Shown here piece by piece: positions 10,896-21,655 of a stretch of 64,000 nt of DNA. Made by a program: the position numbers and the translations under genes. Source of the stretch: Harmonia axyridis (Eukaryota; Arthropoda; Insecta; Coleoptera; Coccinellidae); assembly GCF_914767665.1 (NCBI RefSeq), contig NC_059501.1, positions 36,246,501 to 36,310,500 on the forward strand, read 5' to 3'. The notes under the pieces were generated by a model that saw only the letters and a program-made list of their open reading frames with translations, was not told where the DNA came from and made no database searches. Within the stretch, counting starts at the first letter, position 1, and each line of letters opens with the position of its first letter.

Positions 10896-13030
10896 CATCA
10901 CAGGGCGTTAGTGAATAAGAGTGACAAACTTTACGAGGTGATTTTGCAAGAAAAAATAATGATAGTTCGCTATACTATTCATATAACTTTAGTACGAATA
11001 TTCGTTTTTCGAAACACCAGGTGTTTTCCTTAAACACTGATTATTTATTTATTGCTCTGAAACTGGTCGTGATATTCGAATGAATTTGATGGGTTTCAAG
11101 AGGTAGTTATTGCGCATTTATTAACATGCTATTAAGAATTTTATGTTTATCATTTGCCCATATACGGATAACGATGTCTTTTTTCTTGGAGAAAAAAATT
11201 GTACGCCAATGATATATCAAATGCTAACAAAAATTGTTGAATATTTCGTTCAATTCGAGCCAAAAAATCTCACGCTTTTTTTTTTTTTTTATGCAAAAAA
11301 AATACATCTTAACGCGTATTTTTCACTTTTCTTATACATTATATTTTTATTTTATTATTTTTTTCATTTATTATTTCTATTCATTATACATTGTGACTTT
11401 TTGTCACAAATTGAACGAGGAATTCAAGATTTTTAGTTCGAAATATCTTTCGAATAATTGAAACTAGGTAATAACTAGCATTTTTTGAGAAAATCTTTAT
11501 CACCCTGTATCTTGGAATACGAAGCATTTGCGAAGAAATGTTATATAGCAAACTTTCATAATTTTTTCAATGCAGATCAACGCTTGAAGTTTGGTGTAGC
11601 TATTCACTAACACCCTGTATAACTACCTAAATTCAATTCTGTCATTTCTAACGGAGTATAAATAAACGAGCGATTTAAAGCCTCTCGTGCCAAATGAAAG
11701 CTTTCTTCGATTTTTTTTTTGTGTATTTATTTTTTTGACCTATCCTACCTTGAATAAAGCATTATAATACAAATGATGAGTTTCGACTCACTAATGACGA
11801 CTACGTAGTCAAATTCAAATTAAGTCATCCATCAACACGTTAAAATTTTCAGGGAAGTTCTCTCTCTCTTAATCTAACCCTCGTAAGGGTGTAGTGAGTC
11901 TTTGAACGAGCTGCTTCCAGGACTCCCTATCTTGGGCATGATCAGGGAAGTTATATTCTATGTTTTCGTGATAAAGGGTGTTTTTTGTAGTCCTACTTTT
12001 TTGTGATAGTTCATCGAGTTTCATGAATCATAGATAGAAATCGGGTAAATAAGCACCGAAACTAATTTAATTTTTTCATCTCTGGATTTTCATGATATTT
12101 TGATTTTCCTGAGGATTTCGAAGGAATTGTTTCAATTTTTTCTAGAAATCAGTAGCAGATACGACAAAACTTCAAGTAACCAAAAAGTTTGGTACTAGAT
12201 CTTAGTTCATTTTTACATTTTTTCAAACAACCATTGGTCCACAAAAAAGATTTTCAGGAGAAAAAAGCGAATACTGTTCCAGAAATAATATCATATAGTA
12301 TATTTGCAATTGAAATCTGCATATCGCGTGATGTAAACTTCAAATTGGAATATTTATGGCTATCAAGAAAAAGGCGTTTGCGGACCATTGTTTATAGAAC
12401 TTTTTTCTTAAATTATCCGAAAAATCTCCCATTTTCATTTGCACTTTCAATTCAGGAACAACGTTTATATTATTCCATTTCTGTTAATATCAATTACTGG
12501 GAGAATTCTCTGAACGATAGGTTTATTCAACAAGCTAACCCTTCGGCCTTTTTAAAAAAAACTGCATATTGAACAACAAGTTTATTTCTACATATAAAAA
12601 TGTATAATTTTCTTCATACAGTAAACATTTCCGATATGAACAATACTCATAGATTTCGCTGTTTTATTATGTTATTCGCAGTTATGAATAATATGAAGAG
12701 AATATCTTGTTTCTAATTTCGACTCGAATTGTACTGAACGCGTTTTACAATATCTATATTCGAATAACCCAAGTTATAGGGTAAGGTCGTACATTATCTA
12801 TTTTCAGTAAAAAAAGTGGGTGTTGAATTTTTTTGGTTCATCATCTTTGTGACGTTGATGGAAATGTTGGTTTTCTTATCTCACAACAAAATCAGATTGT
12901 TTGATTTTGATCAACCGAACAGGAAGAAAACCAACCTTGTTCCTTGATAACCGAAAAACAACTATTCCTGTATCGAGAGAAACATTTTACTCTGCGAAAT
13001 AAGATATTCAAGAAATTTTGTGCAGTTCTT
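10896..13030. other. Long AT-rich intergenic stretch
   Basis: Contains CACCCTGTAT-type fragments at 11500 and 11600 and dispersed family C at about 11965-12470. Poly-T tracts produce low-complexity open frames (11143-11461). No gene is supported. Confidence 0.5.
11965..12470. repeat. Dispersed repeat family C, copy 2
   Basis: Begins AAGGGTGTTTTTTGTAGTCC, matching the reverse of 5885-5930. It later shares CAACCATTGG and TATAGAACTTTTTTC blocks with copy 1, and CAATTCAGGAACA with copy 3. Boundaries are approximate. Confidence 0.45.
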
Positions 13031-13038
13031 TGTTGAAT

Positions 13039-13185
13039 ACCGGAATTGTTTTTCAAGGTAGTTTTCAAATCGGCGTAGGACCTTGGAGGACCTTGATCTC
13101 TCTAATTGGCAACTAGGGACCACGCCTTGTTCTTTAACAATTTGGTGAAGTATATAAACCAGGGTCCACATCCGAATATCATCAC
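13039..13185 (+). promoter_or_regulatory. Promoter of cuticle gene 3
   Basis: TATA box TATATAAAC at 13151-13159, with the initiator-like ATCATCACAG near 13181. The shared motifs are ACCGGAATT (13039-13047), ACCTTG (13080-13085) and GGACCACGCCT (13117-13127), at 112, 71 and 34 bases before the TATA box. This promoter has extra CAAGGT-type half-sites: TCAAGGTA near 13052 and a second ACCTTGA near 13090. Confidence 0.75.
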
Positions 13186-13215
13186 AGATCAACTTCGTCA
13201 GTGAAATCTACCGAA

Positions 13216-14288
13216 ATGGCATTCAAAGTAAGTGAAACATTCATACAATGTGATATTCAAAACATTTGAAATAATCTTGTGAATAGTATAACATTCAACT
13301 CAGAAATTATTTAATTTTCATCTTATTTTTTATTCATTTATAAAATTATATGCATTTTTGTTTTCAGTTCGTCGCCTTCGCCGCTCTCTTGGCTGTAGCT
13401 CGTGGAAGCGCCATCCATGGTGCTGGACTCGTCGCAGAGACCTATGCCGCTCCACTCGCTTTTGCCCCAGTAGCCAAAACCGTCATTGCTGAAGCTGAAT
13501 CCCCAGCCCACTATGACTTTGGATACTCAGTGAGCGACCCCTACACCGGTGACCACAAATCTCAAGTAGAATCTCGTCGTGGTGATGCTGTCCAAGGTAG
13601 CTACTCTCTCGTAGATTCTGATGGAACCAAACGTACTGTAGACTACGCTGCCGATGCCGTTAATGGATTCAACGCTGTTGTACGCAAAGAACCTCTTGCT
13701 CATGTTGCTCATGTTGCCGCCGTTGAAACCGTTGCTGCCCCAGCTGTTGTCGCCGCCAGAACCATCGCTGCCCCTGCCGTAGTTGCCCACCATACTCCAG
13801 CTCTTGTTGCCACCAGAACCATTGCTGCCCCAGCTGCCGTATCAAGCTCTTACCAATCCAAAACCATCACCCACAACGCTCCAGTTGTAGCTCACTCCTA
13901 CGCTGCCCCAGCACTCTATGCTGCTCCAGCTGTAGTAGCTCACCAAGCCCCAGCTGTTGTTGCTGCTAGGACTGTTGTTGCCCCAGCTGCCGTATCTTCC
14001 TCATACTCATCCAAAACCGTAACTCACAGTGCTCCAGTAGTAGCTCAAACCTATGCTGCCCCATCTGTTGTTGCTCAAACCTATGCTGCCCCATCTGTTG
14101 TTGCTCAAACCTATGCTGCTCCATCAGTTGTTGCCCACTCCTACGCTGCTCCATCTCTCGTAGCCCACTCCTACGCTGCTCCATCTGTTGTCGCCCACTC
14201 TTACTCTGTTCCATCAGTGGTTGCCCGCTCATATGCTGCTCCCTCTGTTGTAGCCAGATACGCCGCCCCAGCCTACAATGTATGGTAA
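13216..14288 (+). CDS. RR-2 cuticular protein (CPR), tandem copy 3
   Basis: Exons 13216-13227 and 13368-14288 around a short 140-base intron (GTAAGT donor, TTTTCAG acceptor). The product is about 310 residues: signal peptide MAFKFVAFAALLAVARG, RR-2 chitin-binding domain at about residues 48-114, then an Ala-Val-Pro-His-Tyr tail with seven ten-residue units. It is more like copy 1 than copy 2, including an almost identical 3' untranslated region, yet its intron and upstream DNA are distinct. An in-frame ATG inside the intron (13350) would give a longer upstream reading, but it would replace the conserved MAFK start and include the splice acceptor, so it is rejected. Role: secreted structural protein of the chitinous cuticle, coexpressed with its neighbours if the shared promoter motifs work. 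Confidence 0.95.
14037..14246 (+). repeat. Seven 30-bp in-frame repeats in cuticle gene 3
   Basis: Units encode VVAQTYAAPS three times, then VVAHSYAAPS, LVAHSYAAPS, VVAHSYSVPS and VVARSYAAPS. The count and the order of the last variants equal those in gene 1, whereas the first three units have been homogenised to the QTY form. Confidence 0.9.
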
Positions 14289-14353
14289 ATGATAACGGAA
14301 TTTTCTATTTGAGTGAACGAATGTCTTGACTGTATATATTGTTTTTAAGTTGT

Positions 14354-14360
14354 AATTAAA
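14354..14360 (+). terminator. Probable poly(A) signal of gene 3
   Basis: AATTAAA about 65 bases past the stop codon, in a 3' region that matches gene 1 with about one difference over the first 80 bases. Confidence 0.5.
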
Positions 14361-14389
14361 AACAAAACAAAAAATTATAATATTATGTT

Positions 14390-15570
14390 TTATTTGATCT
14401 AATACTAATCTCATGTATGAAATCATAGATAACAATATTTGAAAAGACTCTAGATATATCCAAGGTCTGTGTTGTCTGATGAAACTACAAGCACTTTGAG
14501 GTATGACAACTCATCATAAAACATATAGATGGCCAAAATATAATATAAAAATAAGTGAACTTTTTCAGTCATTACTAGATAATTGGTAGATAATAATTAA
14601 CGCCACAGATTTTTGTTAATTTTGACATATTATAGCTGCCTGTCTCGGCTCCGCACATTCTGTCAGGCAACCCAAATTATGTACATCCTTCGAAATGTAA
14701 AATTCTATCCTATAATTGTTCACTCGGTCGGAGGAAAAAGGAAAGCCTTTTTTTCTCTGTTCGATTTTTTCGAAAATATTTTGTTGCATTAACCTCCTCA
14801 TGACACTAATGAAGACAACAAAAAATTATTCAATTTGGTCCAGTCCTCTGAACGTGATGCCCTCGCATTATTATCCATAGATACTCTTCCATATATTCAG
14901 ATGTACCACCAAGTTTAATTTATATTAGTTACATACAATTGTTACAATTATTCTTAATATTTTGACGCAAATGAAAATCACATAATTGAACCCCATAAAA
15001 AGTTTATTGAAATTCCAGATATTCTAAAGTTCAAGGAAATCACACGAAGTGGTTTCGGTGTTTCCGGAGATCACGAAGGTAACACCCACAAAATTGTTGA
15101 AAGTTGTTCGCTCGTTCAATAACACTCTAGTTTCGTTATATATTCATACACATGGGAGGTACCAGTAGAATGGAATGACATCAATAAATAGTTTTTTAGA
15201 TCATCTGCATTCATCGAAGGACAAAAAACTCGTTGAATAGAATCGTTATTTCGACTCATTAACTTAACGGAGTGATTTTTTTGTGCACTGCTTCAGAATC
15301 AAATATGACAATTGAATTATCGAAAAGAAAAGTATTGGAAGACCCTCAAAAGTATTCAGGATTAAGGATTTTTATTTCATTGTTCAAGGTGTAAATCGCC
15401 TATAAGTCGAAAGACTTTAATGCATTGTTTTATAAATTAAAAAAAAATTGAGGAACAGAAAAATTTTGAAAAACTCTAGTATTTCACAGGTTTTTGTGTG
15501 AAACCTATATATGTATTTCGAAAAAATTCCATTCGTCAGCATTCGCCATCACTTGTTCATTTATACCATT
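14390..15570. other. Intergenic DNA, nothing recognised
   Basis: AT-rich, with no open frame carrying a domain and no clear inverted repeat. Confidence 0.5.
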
Positions 15571-15574
15571 GATG

Positions 15575-15850
15575 ATCCATTAAGTTGCTTGGTGTTTATC
15601 TGGATGAAACATTGAACAGTATGAAGCATATTGATGAAGTATGTAAATCACTGTCAAGCGTTTGTTTCTCAATGCAGATGATATCAGGTTATTTGAATTT
15701 TTCCACTATGAAAACTATATATCATGGAGTTTCGAAGCAGAAGCCATAAGAGACATGCAAAGGGGGTTTAGGGATAATAGGATTCTAACAGTCCGAGCGA
15801 TCCAAGTTCAGGAATGTCTATTGTTACTTCATCAGAATAGAATGGAATAG
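15575..15850 (+). pseudogene. LINE reverse transcriptase C-terminal remnant
   Basis: The + strand translation gives IKLLGVYLDETLN, then KHIDEVCKSLSS, GYLNFSTMKTIYHG and, after frame shifts, RDNRILTVRAIQVQECLLL. These match in order the region that follows the catalytic domain in Jockey-like non-LTR reverse transcriptases (the FLGVYLD motif, the L...Y....LK.IYYG segment and the NILTV..LYI.E segment). At least one frame shift is present and both ends are missing, so it is a dead fragment. It lies immediately before a Tc1/mariner relic. Confidence 0.75.
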
Positions 15851-15947
15851 ACATGATTTCATCGAAGATACACCCAAAACACATCAGACTCAGTCAAAAT
15901 CGTCTTTCATCCACTGCAAAAAGTGCTCATTACTCCTGCATAAAGTA

Positions 15948-16870
15948 AAGGGTGTTTTTTTTAGAGCTATAGAACTTTAAATTGCAATAAAACAACGATG
16001 GATTATTCGATTGACATGAATTTTATTTATCCGTGGCATTACATTTTAAATATGATTTTCTGGCTTATGACCGCCACGGCTGGCTCGGATGTATTCCAAT
16101 CTGGACGTCCAATTTTCGATGACTTTTTCCAACATTTGTGGCCGTATATCGGCAATAACACGGCGAATGTTGTCTTCCAAATGGTCAAGGGTTTGTGGCT
16201 TATCCGCATAGACCAATGACTTTACGTAGCCCCACAGAAAGTAGTCTAGCGGTGTTAAATCACAAGATCTTGGAGGCCAATTCACAGGTCCAAAACGTGA
16301 AATTAAGCGGTCATTGAACGTGTTTTTCAATAAATCGATTGTGGCACGAGCTGTGTGACATGTTGCGCCGTCTTGTTGGAACCACAGCTCGTGGACATCA
16401 TGTATGTTCAATTCAGGAATGAAAAAGTTAGTAATCATGGCTCTATACCGATTACCATTGACTGTAACGTTCTGGCCATCATCGTTGTTGAAGAAGTACG
16501 GACCACCAGCCCATAAAGCGCACCAAACAGTCAGTTTTTCTGGATGTAACGGTGTTTTGACATACAATTGAGGATCAGCTTCACTCCAAATGCGGCAGTT
16601 TTGTTTGTTGATATAGCCATTCAACCAGAAGTGCGCTTCATCGCTAAACAAAATAAAATGGACGTAGTGTGCTATACGTATTCCGCACAGAACCATTATT
16701 TTCGAAGTAAAATTGCACTATTTGCAAGCGTTGTTCAGGCGTGAGTCTATTCATGATGAATTGCCAAACCAAACTGAGAATAAATCACTTGACAGCTGTT
16801 AAATCGGTCGCCATCTTGAACAGTAATGCCAACTTAGTTATAGTTATATACCTCTAAAAAAAACACCTGT
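15948..16870 (-). mobile_element. Deleted Tc1/mariner element, DD41D (rosa-like)
   Basis: Ends are inverted copies of GGTGTTTTTTTTAGAG (near 15951 and, reversed, 16852-16867). TA dinucleotides lie just outside both ends (15946-15947 and 16871-16872), consistent with the TA target site of the superfamily. At 923 bases it is shorter than an intact mariner (about 1.3 kb). The loss is explained by an internal deletion in the transposase gene. Confidence 0.85.
16046..16754 (-). pseudogene. DD41D mariner-like transposase, internally deleted
   Basis: Reading on the - strand from the ATG at 16754, the start MNRLTPEQRLQIVQFYFENN and a few more codons are followed abruptly by the catalytic half (FSDEAHFWLNGYINKQNCRIW region). 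The helix-turn-helix domain between them is lost and the frame shifts at the junction near 16650. The catalytic half is open: SDEAHFW carries the first Asp, WFQQDGATCHTAR the second, and DLTPLDYFLWG the third. I count 41 residues between the second and third Asp, which is the spacing of the rosa (DD41D) family. The normally conserved PPRSPDLTPLD reads PPRSCDLTPLD here. The protein would not be functional without its DNA-binding domain. Confidence 0.85.
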
Positions 16871-16879
16871 TACTTCAAC

Positions 16880-17325
16880 AAGTTGCCTATTCCATTAAGA
16901 AGAGAAACAAATTATATGAAATTCAAGAATTCTCCCTTCTTTGGGAATTAGAAACAACTCTTACAATTTAATCACAATTTACTGAGCTTTGGCACAGCTC
17001 TGATATTGAAGATTTCATCAGAGTTGACATTCTGTTTTGAAGAATTCAGATCACTCTCAAAACTCATGTTTAAATAAGTTTTCACAAAATAATATCGTTA
17101 TAAAATGACACAAATCAAGCAAGATTTGAAAATCCCACTAAAGGCTACTGAAACTGAATATTAATATCTATAGGTACATCAAATCAAACCACACATCAAA
17201 CCAAACCAGTTCATACTGAATTACATTATTATGTGATTGAATACTTCTATACTTTTGATATTCGATAATTGTTGTTTTTATTCGAATGGCAATGTGAACA
17301 AACTGAATTGCCTTATTGCAGCTAT
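16880..17325. other. Intergenic DNA, nothing recognised
   Basis: No feature seen between two transposase relics. Confidence 0.45.
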
Positions 17326-17329
17326 GATA

Positions 17330-17800
17330 AAGTTTTTAAGGAGAGTCATACGAAAGACTCTGAAAAGATTAATGTTTGGGCAGCAATATTCAGTAATGAC
17401 ATTTGGTCCCATATACTTTGGAGATAATTTTAGAGAACATTATTGAAACCTTGAAAAAGTTGCGAACCAAGTAGATAAAGAGAAGAATGCAGTATTTATA
17501 CAAAATCATACTAATTTTCATCAGGATTCTTCTGCCTCAAAGAGGACCAATAGAATGGTCACACAAATCACCTGATCTTTTTCCGCTAGAATTTTTTTTG
17601 TGGAGACGCTATATGAGGAGCCAATTATTGAACGACGATAATATATAAAAGAGGCCTGCCATGAAATTATTGTCAAGTACAAGAAGATGTGCGGAAGGAG
17701 ATTGAGAATAGACTTATTGTCTATCACAAAATGGTAATTATTTGTAACAATTCTTATGAGAATTACTACCGAGTTCGGTCGATGGTTGACCGTCATCGCA
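17330..17800 (+). pseudogene. Tc1/mariner-type transposase catalytic relic
   Basis: In one frame HTKDSEKINVWAAIFSND is seen near 17347-17400. In another, after several stops, RGPIEWSHKSPDLFPLEFFLW is spread over about 17534-17603. These correspond to the VWAAI and WPPRSPDLTPLDFFLWG motifs of the same broad transposase group as the element at 15948. Multiple stop codons and frame shifts mark an old pseudogene. Its ends were not identified. Confidence 0.7.
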
Positions 17801-18130
17801 TCAAGCGGCTTACAGGTCCAATATAGTTGCAGCCTAAACGACTAGAGAGTAGCATTTTGAGGTTATAAGGGCACTTATTGCGAGTAGTATATCTACGACT
17901 AATTTATTGATTTATGATAAGAAGTATAATAATCACATAAGGTATTAATATTCTTAAATACCTATCTTTTATGGTGTCTCCAGATTTTTTTGGAAATGGC
18001 TTTGATTCAAGGCACTTCAAAGATGTTATGTTTCATATTCACGTAAATAAATTCGAATATCAAGTCATTCTTAGCAGTCTCAAGATGATTAGGATCGAAC
18101 CACATATCGAATATTAATTCATACTTTCAT

Positions 18131-18136
18131 TTTATT
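18131..18136 (-). terminator. Poly(A) signal of cuticle gene 4
   Basis: AATAAA on the - strand, about 40 bases downstream of the stop codon at 18176-18178. Confidence 0.75.
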
Positions 18137-18175
18137 ATACAAATATACAAATCAAATATCAGCAGTCATTGTCAT

Positions 18176-18858
18176 TTAGTAGTGGTACAGATTGTTGTAT
18201 CTGTTGTAAGTGTTGTAAGCATTGTATGGGTGAGAGTATCCAGAGTATGGCTGTACGTATCCGGCGTAGGGGTTAGCGAATCCAGCGTAGTATGGGTTGT
18301 ATGCCCTGATGGATGGTACACCAGAGAATTTGGTGACCAAAGGAGCAGTAGCTACTGGAGCGATAGCGTGGATTGGAGCTACAACTGGTTTCACTACTCT
18401 AGCTACTACTGGAGATGGAGCGGGAAGAGGGGCACCAGCTGGTTCTTTGTGTACTACAGCTTGGAATCCATTGATGTCATCGGCAGAGTATTCTACAATA
18501 CGTCTAGAGCCATCAGCTTCAACCAAGGAGTAACTACCACGAACTGCATCTCCTTCACGGCTTTCTTCTTGGTGTTTCTCATCTCCAGTTGTTGGATCAC
18601 TCACTTTGTACTCGAAGTTGTAGTGGGCTGGAGCTTCTTGCTCGGCAATGATTTGACCATTAGGCAAATCTGCTGCTGCAGAAGCGGCAGCTACGAAAGC
18701 GAACAGAGCGATGAGCTGAAAATAAACAGTTCTGCATCAGCAATTTTCGAAGGATATATATTCATATTTATAGTCACGAATAATTGAAAACAAAACATAC
18801 AAAATAAACATTGAATGAAAATAATTACAAATATATTTCAACTCACTTTGAAAGCCAT
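18176..18858 (-). CDS. RR-2 cuticular protein, Tyr-rich C terminus
   Basis: Spliced on the - strand: exon 1 at 18858-18847 encodes MAFK (donor GTGAGT) and exon 2 runs 18715-18176 (acceptor TTTTCAG). The protein is 183 residues. The signal peptide MAFKLIALFAFVAAASAAA directs secretion. The RR-2 chitin-binding domain spans about residues 31-97, with EAPAHYNFEYKVSDPTTGDE, then GSYSLVEADGSRRIVEY and NGFQAVVHKEP. The rest is Pro/Val/Ala-rich and ends in a Tyr- and Asn-rich stretch (NPYAGYVQPYSGYSHPYNAY), suited to oxidative cross-linking during tanning. It is opposite in orientation to the three tandem paralogues and clearly diverged from them, but shares their four-codon first exon. The family is certain; a precise orthologue is not claimed. 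Confidence 0.95.
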
Positions 18859-18890
18859 GGTGATGTTCAGAGTTCGAGATGAAGATCTGT

Positions 18891-18924
18891 ACTGATTTCC
18901 GATAATCCAGATCTGCTATTTATA
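18891..18924 (-). promoter_or_regulatory. TATA box and initiator of cuticle gene 4
   Basis: TATAAATAG on the - strand (18924-18916) lies about 25 bases before an ATCAGT initiator (18896-18891), 35-40 bases upstream of the ATG. The three phased motifs of genes 1-3 are not present upstream, so this gene may be controlled differently. Confidence 0.7.
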
Positions 18925-18959
18925 TTAATGGAATGAAGACGCCCCTCTAAATTAGGACA

Positions 18960-19435
18960 GGATTCACAAATTTATTAATTTTTTTACGATTCAAAAGGTT
19001 AATGGGCATTCTTTGAATTATTCGAAGTAGATTCATCTGTCTGTGGGACGAGCAGGATGGGTCGACGAAATTTAAATTCGCGATACCAGTTTATGAATCT
19101 GCGTGACATTTTCTGATGAGCTGAAGAAGGTTGGCTCATCCATTTCGTCCTGATCTATTTGAATATATAAATAAAATACATGTATTCCTCATTAGTGTGT
19201 GATTTATGTGATCAAGTCGCAATCTTCAGAATTTTTCTTCTTCGATCATTTCTGAAAATACCTTATCATTAGACTCCATACACAAATTCGAAGAAAGCCA
19301 ATTTCATAGGTACGCACATTTTTTTATTGAAATTAAGATGAAAATGAGGATGACACCTTCAGTTTCCCATAGAATTTTTTTCACTATTGTATATATATTA
19401 TTTATACTTTTGGAAATATTAGTAAGCGACTTATA
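18960..19435. other. Intergenic DNA, nothing recognised
   Basis: AT-rich, with no feature supported. Confidence 0.45.
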
Positions 19436-19439
19436 TACT

Positions 19440-19618
19440 TTGGCTAATAATTTCACTGATTTTGATTTTTAATCATCATCATTTTGCGGCTAACTTAAAG
19501 AATGTATTTTTATGTTGATTGCTGTGCACAGTTAATATTTTAAACTTAACTCTACAATATTTTAGAGTCTATTCATGTAATATTCTGAATAAACTCTCTT
19601 ATTATTATTATTATTATC
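19440..19618 (+). repeat. Probable LINE 3' tail with (TTA)n
   Basis: A stretch ending in GAATAAACTCTC followed by six or so TTA units (19598-19618) resembles the 3' end of non-LTR elements that finish in simple repeats. No coding part is attached. Confidence 0.35.
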
Positions 19619-19744
19619 TAAATGTGGTCTGGTCACCAGTGAGATAGTGCTCAGGGCTCTTGTTTTTGAGGTATAGGAAAAAATGGTTACGAAAATGGCT
19701 CTATCTTTTCATCTAGGACGAATCGCAAAAAATGAAAGGAAAAA

Positions 19745-20095
19745 GTGTTTCTTTTACCTCAAGAATCTACTGTTAGAATATGTGTACAAGTCAAGGACTC
19801 ATCCTATATAAAGCAATTCATTTCCAAATTTCAAGATACGGGGTCCGCCGCAAACAGAACAAGAAATCTACCTAAATTGTTTAATGAAGCTACACATGAC
19901 GAAATGCTCTTACAATTGACAATGGATACCACTAGTCAACTAAAAAGTAAGTACCTACTCTAATATCGTAGTTCTTTATAAAAGTTGTTAAACTGAAGAA
20001 ATTGCATCCATATGAAATGCAAATTCTACAGGAACTGGCTGAGGATGATCCAAATCGGCAACTTCATTATTGTGAATTATTTTTTAATTCGAGAT
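19745..20095 (+). pseudogene. Tc1/mariner-type transposase N-terminal relic
   Basis: The + strand encodes IKQFISKFQDTGSAANRTRN followed by LFNEATHDEMLLQL, which resembles the second helix-turn-helix and linker of mariner-like transposases (KF..TGSV.NR.R). After a deletion and frame change, KLKKLHPYEMQILQELAEDD and NRQLHYCELF appear at 19993-20076. These correspond to the conserved K.HPYK.Q..QEL...D...R..FC segment before the catalytic core. The catalytic domain is absent. Confidence 0.7.
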
Positions 20096-20099
20096 ATAT

Positions 20100-21120
20100 T
20101 TTTCTTCCGTAAAAATATGAGGAAAACCGTATCAGTATACTTTTTCATAAAACAATAATCGCCAGAAATAAAATCATTTTTGAGTTACGTTATTTTGCCT
20201 AAAAATAATTTTTCGAATTTTGAACTTGGAATGGGTTCGACTAACTGATGAAGAATTCAAGGTGAAAATTGATTTTATGTGTCCGTTAACCATGTACACC
20301 AGTACACTTGAATTGAATATGCTAAAGACATGAATCCGTTCAATGGTTCCAGAAGTATACTTAACCATATGAAATTTTGTTTTATCAATAATCAAAAAAA
20401 TACATATCCGATTGAACTCAAATTTAGTCACGATATAGCAAAACAATTAACAAATGTTCAAAATGTTGTGAGGATTCTATCCATGACTGAAAACAAATTT
20501 TTCCGTAAAATGTCGATATAATATAATATAATGTCAGCATTACATAAAATTATAATGGTACCAGTATATAGTTAATCAATAAACTAAACATCTGACAATT
20601 TCGCTGTTACTTTCAACTTGGAAAAAATAATCAGGTATTTCTGATATGATTTCGAATTTTTGGATTATTTGCACGGGGAGTCGAAGAAATGGCAAGATAC
20701 AAAAAGTAACTTTTCTGAGTTGTCGAGTTCATGATTAATTTTTTCAAAAATTGAACATTTCAATAAAAAGTTCTAACTCATATGAAATTAAAAAAATTCG
20801 ATTGATATTGTCCTTATTCCATGGTTTGCTACCAATATATAATGGTATAAATTAAAATTTTTTTTGTCTCTCTTTTCAAAATTCATGAAAAATTAGATTA
20901 CATTTTCAATACCTATTTCCACTTCATAAATACGATAAAAATAAAATGTTTAATTTTTGACCAGTCGATATTATTCATCAAATAGACGGAATTCGTTCCC
21001 ACAAATACACGAATCAAGGAAAATGAATCAAATTGCGTTAATTCAAGTTTTTATTCAACACTATATTTGGATATTTGTAATCCACATGAATTCGTTTGAA
21101 TTTTTAACTCCGAAATTATT
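20100..21120. other. Intergenic DNA, nothing recognised
   Basis: Short open frames only, with no domain or repeat recognised. Confidence 0.45.
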
Positions 21121-21124
21121 ACAG

Positions 21125-21171
21125 TTAGGTTTAGGTTAGGTTAGGTTAATCATTGCACCATTGTGCAATGA
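21125..21171. repeat. Short TTAGG array next to a hairpin
   Basis: About four TTAGG units (21125-21146, one with an extra T) match the insect telomere repeat. They are followed at once by a perfect hairpin, TCATTGCAC and GTGCAATGA around a four-base loop (21150-21171). It could be an interstitial telomeric scrap or a chance low-complexity run. Confidence 0.55.
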
Positions 21172-21601
21172 TGATATTCAATATTATTGGATAAATCATA
21201 AAGTTAATGTTATATGAAAACATTGTCATTTCTGCAATATACATATAGTTTTTGTGAGGGTGTTGTCCGAACATTATGAGCAGGGAACGGTCTCAAATGA
21301 TGAGCTTCGACTAACTGATTACGAATCCGTCCGGTCGGAACACTCTTATAGTTATATTTCAATTTTCGATTCCCATCAAAACTGTATGTATCCATCCTTT
21401 TCCTCATTCACATAGGAAATTTCGTCTTTCTGCAACACTTGTTAAGGATAAGGAATTAATTATATCATCTTGAATCGAATATATTTCGAGAATGGTATTG
21501 CTATTTCCATAGACTCCATTGTTAGATTTGTGCAACAATGCCGAATTTACATGCTCTCTAATGTGGGAGAGTAATATTACGAATTCTTCACTTTATATCA
21601 T

Positions 21602-21640
21602 CATATAAAGTTGTTCTCATTTTTGGGAATAGTGCAGATC
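21602..21640 (+). promoter_or_regulatory. Probable promoter of cuticle gene 5
   Basis: CATATAAAG (21602-21610) lies about 50 bases before the proposed ATG, with an ATAGTGCAG initiator-like site about 27 bases on. The layout matches the other four genes here, which supports the start chosen for gene 5. Confidence 0.5.
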
Positions 21641-21655
21641 TATTTCATCTTCAAA

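Noticed and set aside
11143..11461. Phe/Ile/Tyr-rich open frames
   Set aside because: Products of poly-T tracts; low complexity only.
13350..14288. Cuticle gene 3 starting at the ATG in the intron
   Set aside because: It would read through the splice acceptor and lose the conserved MAFK exon present in all paralogues.
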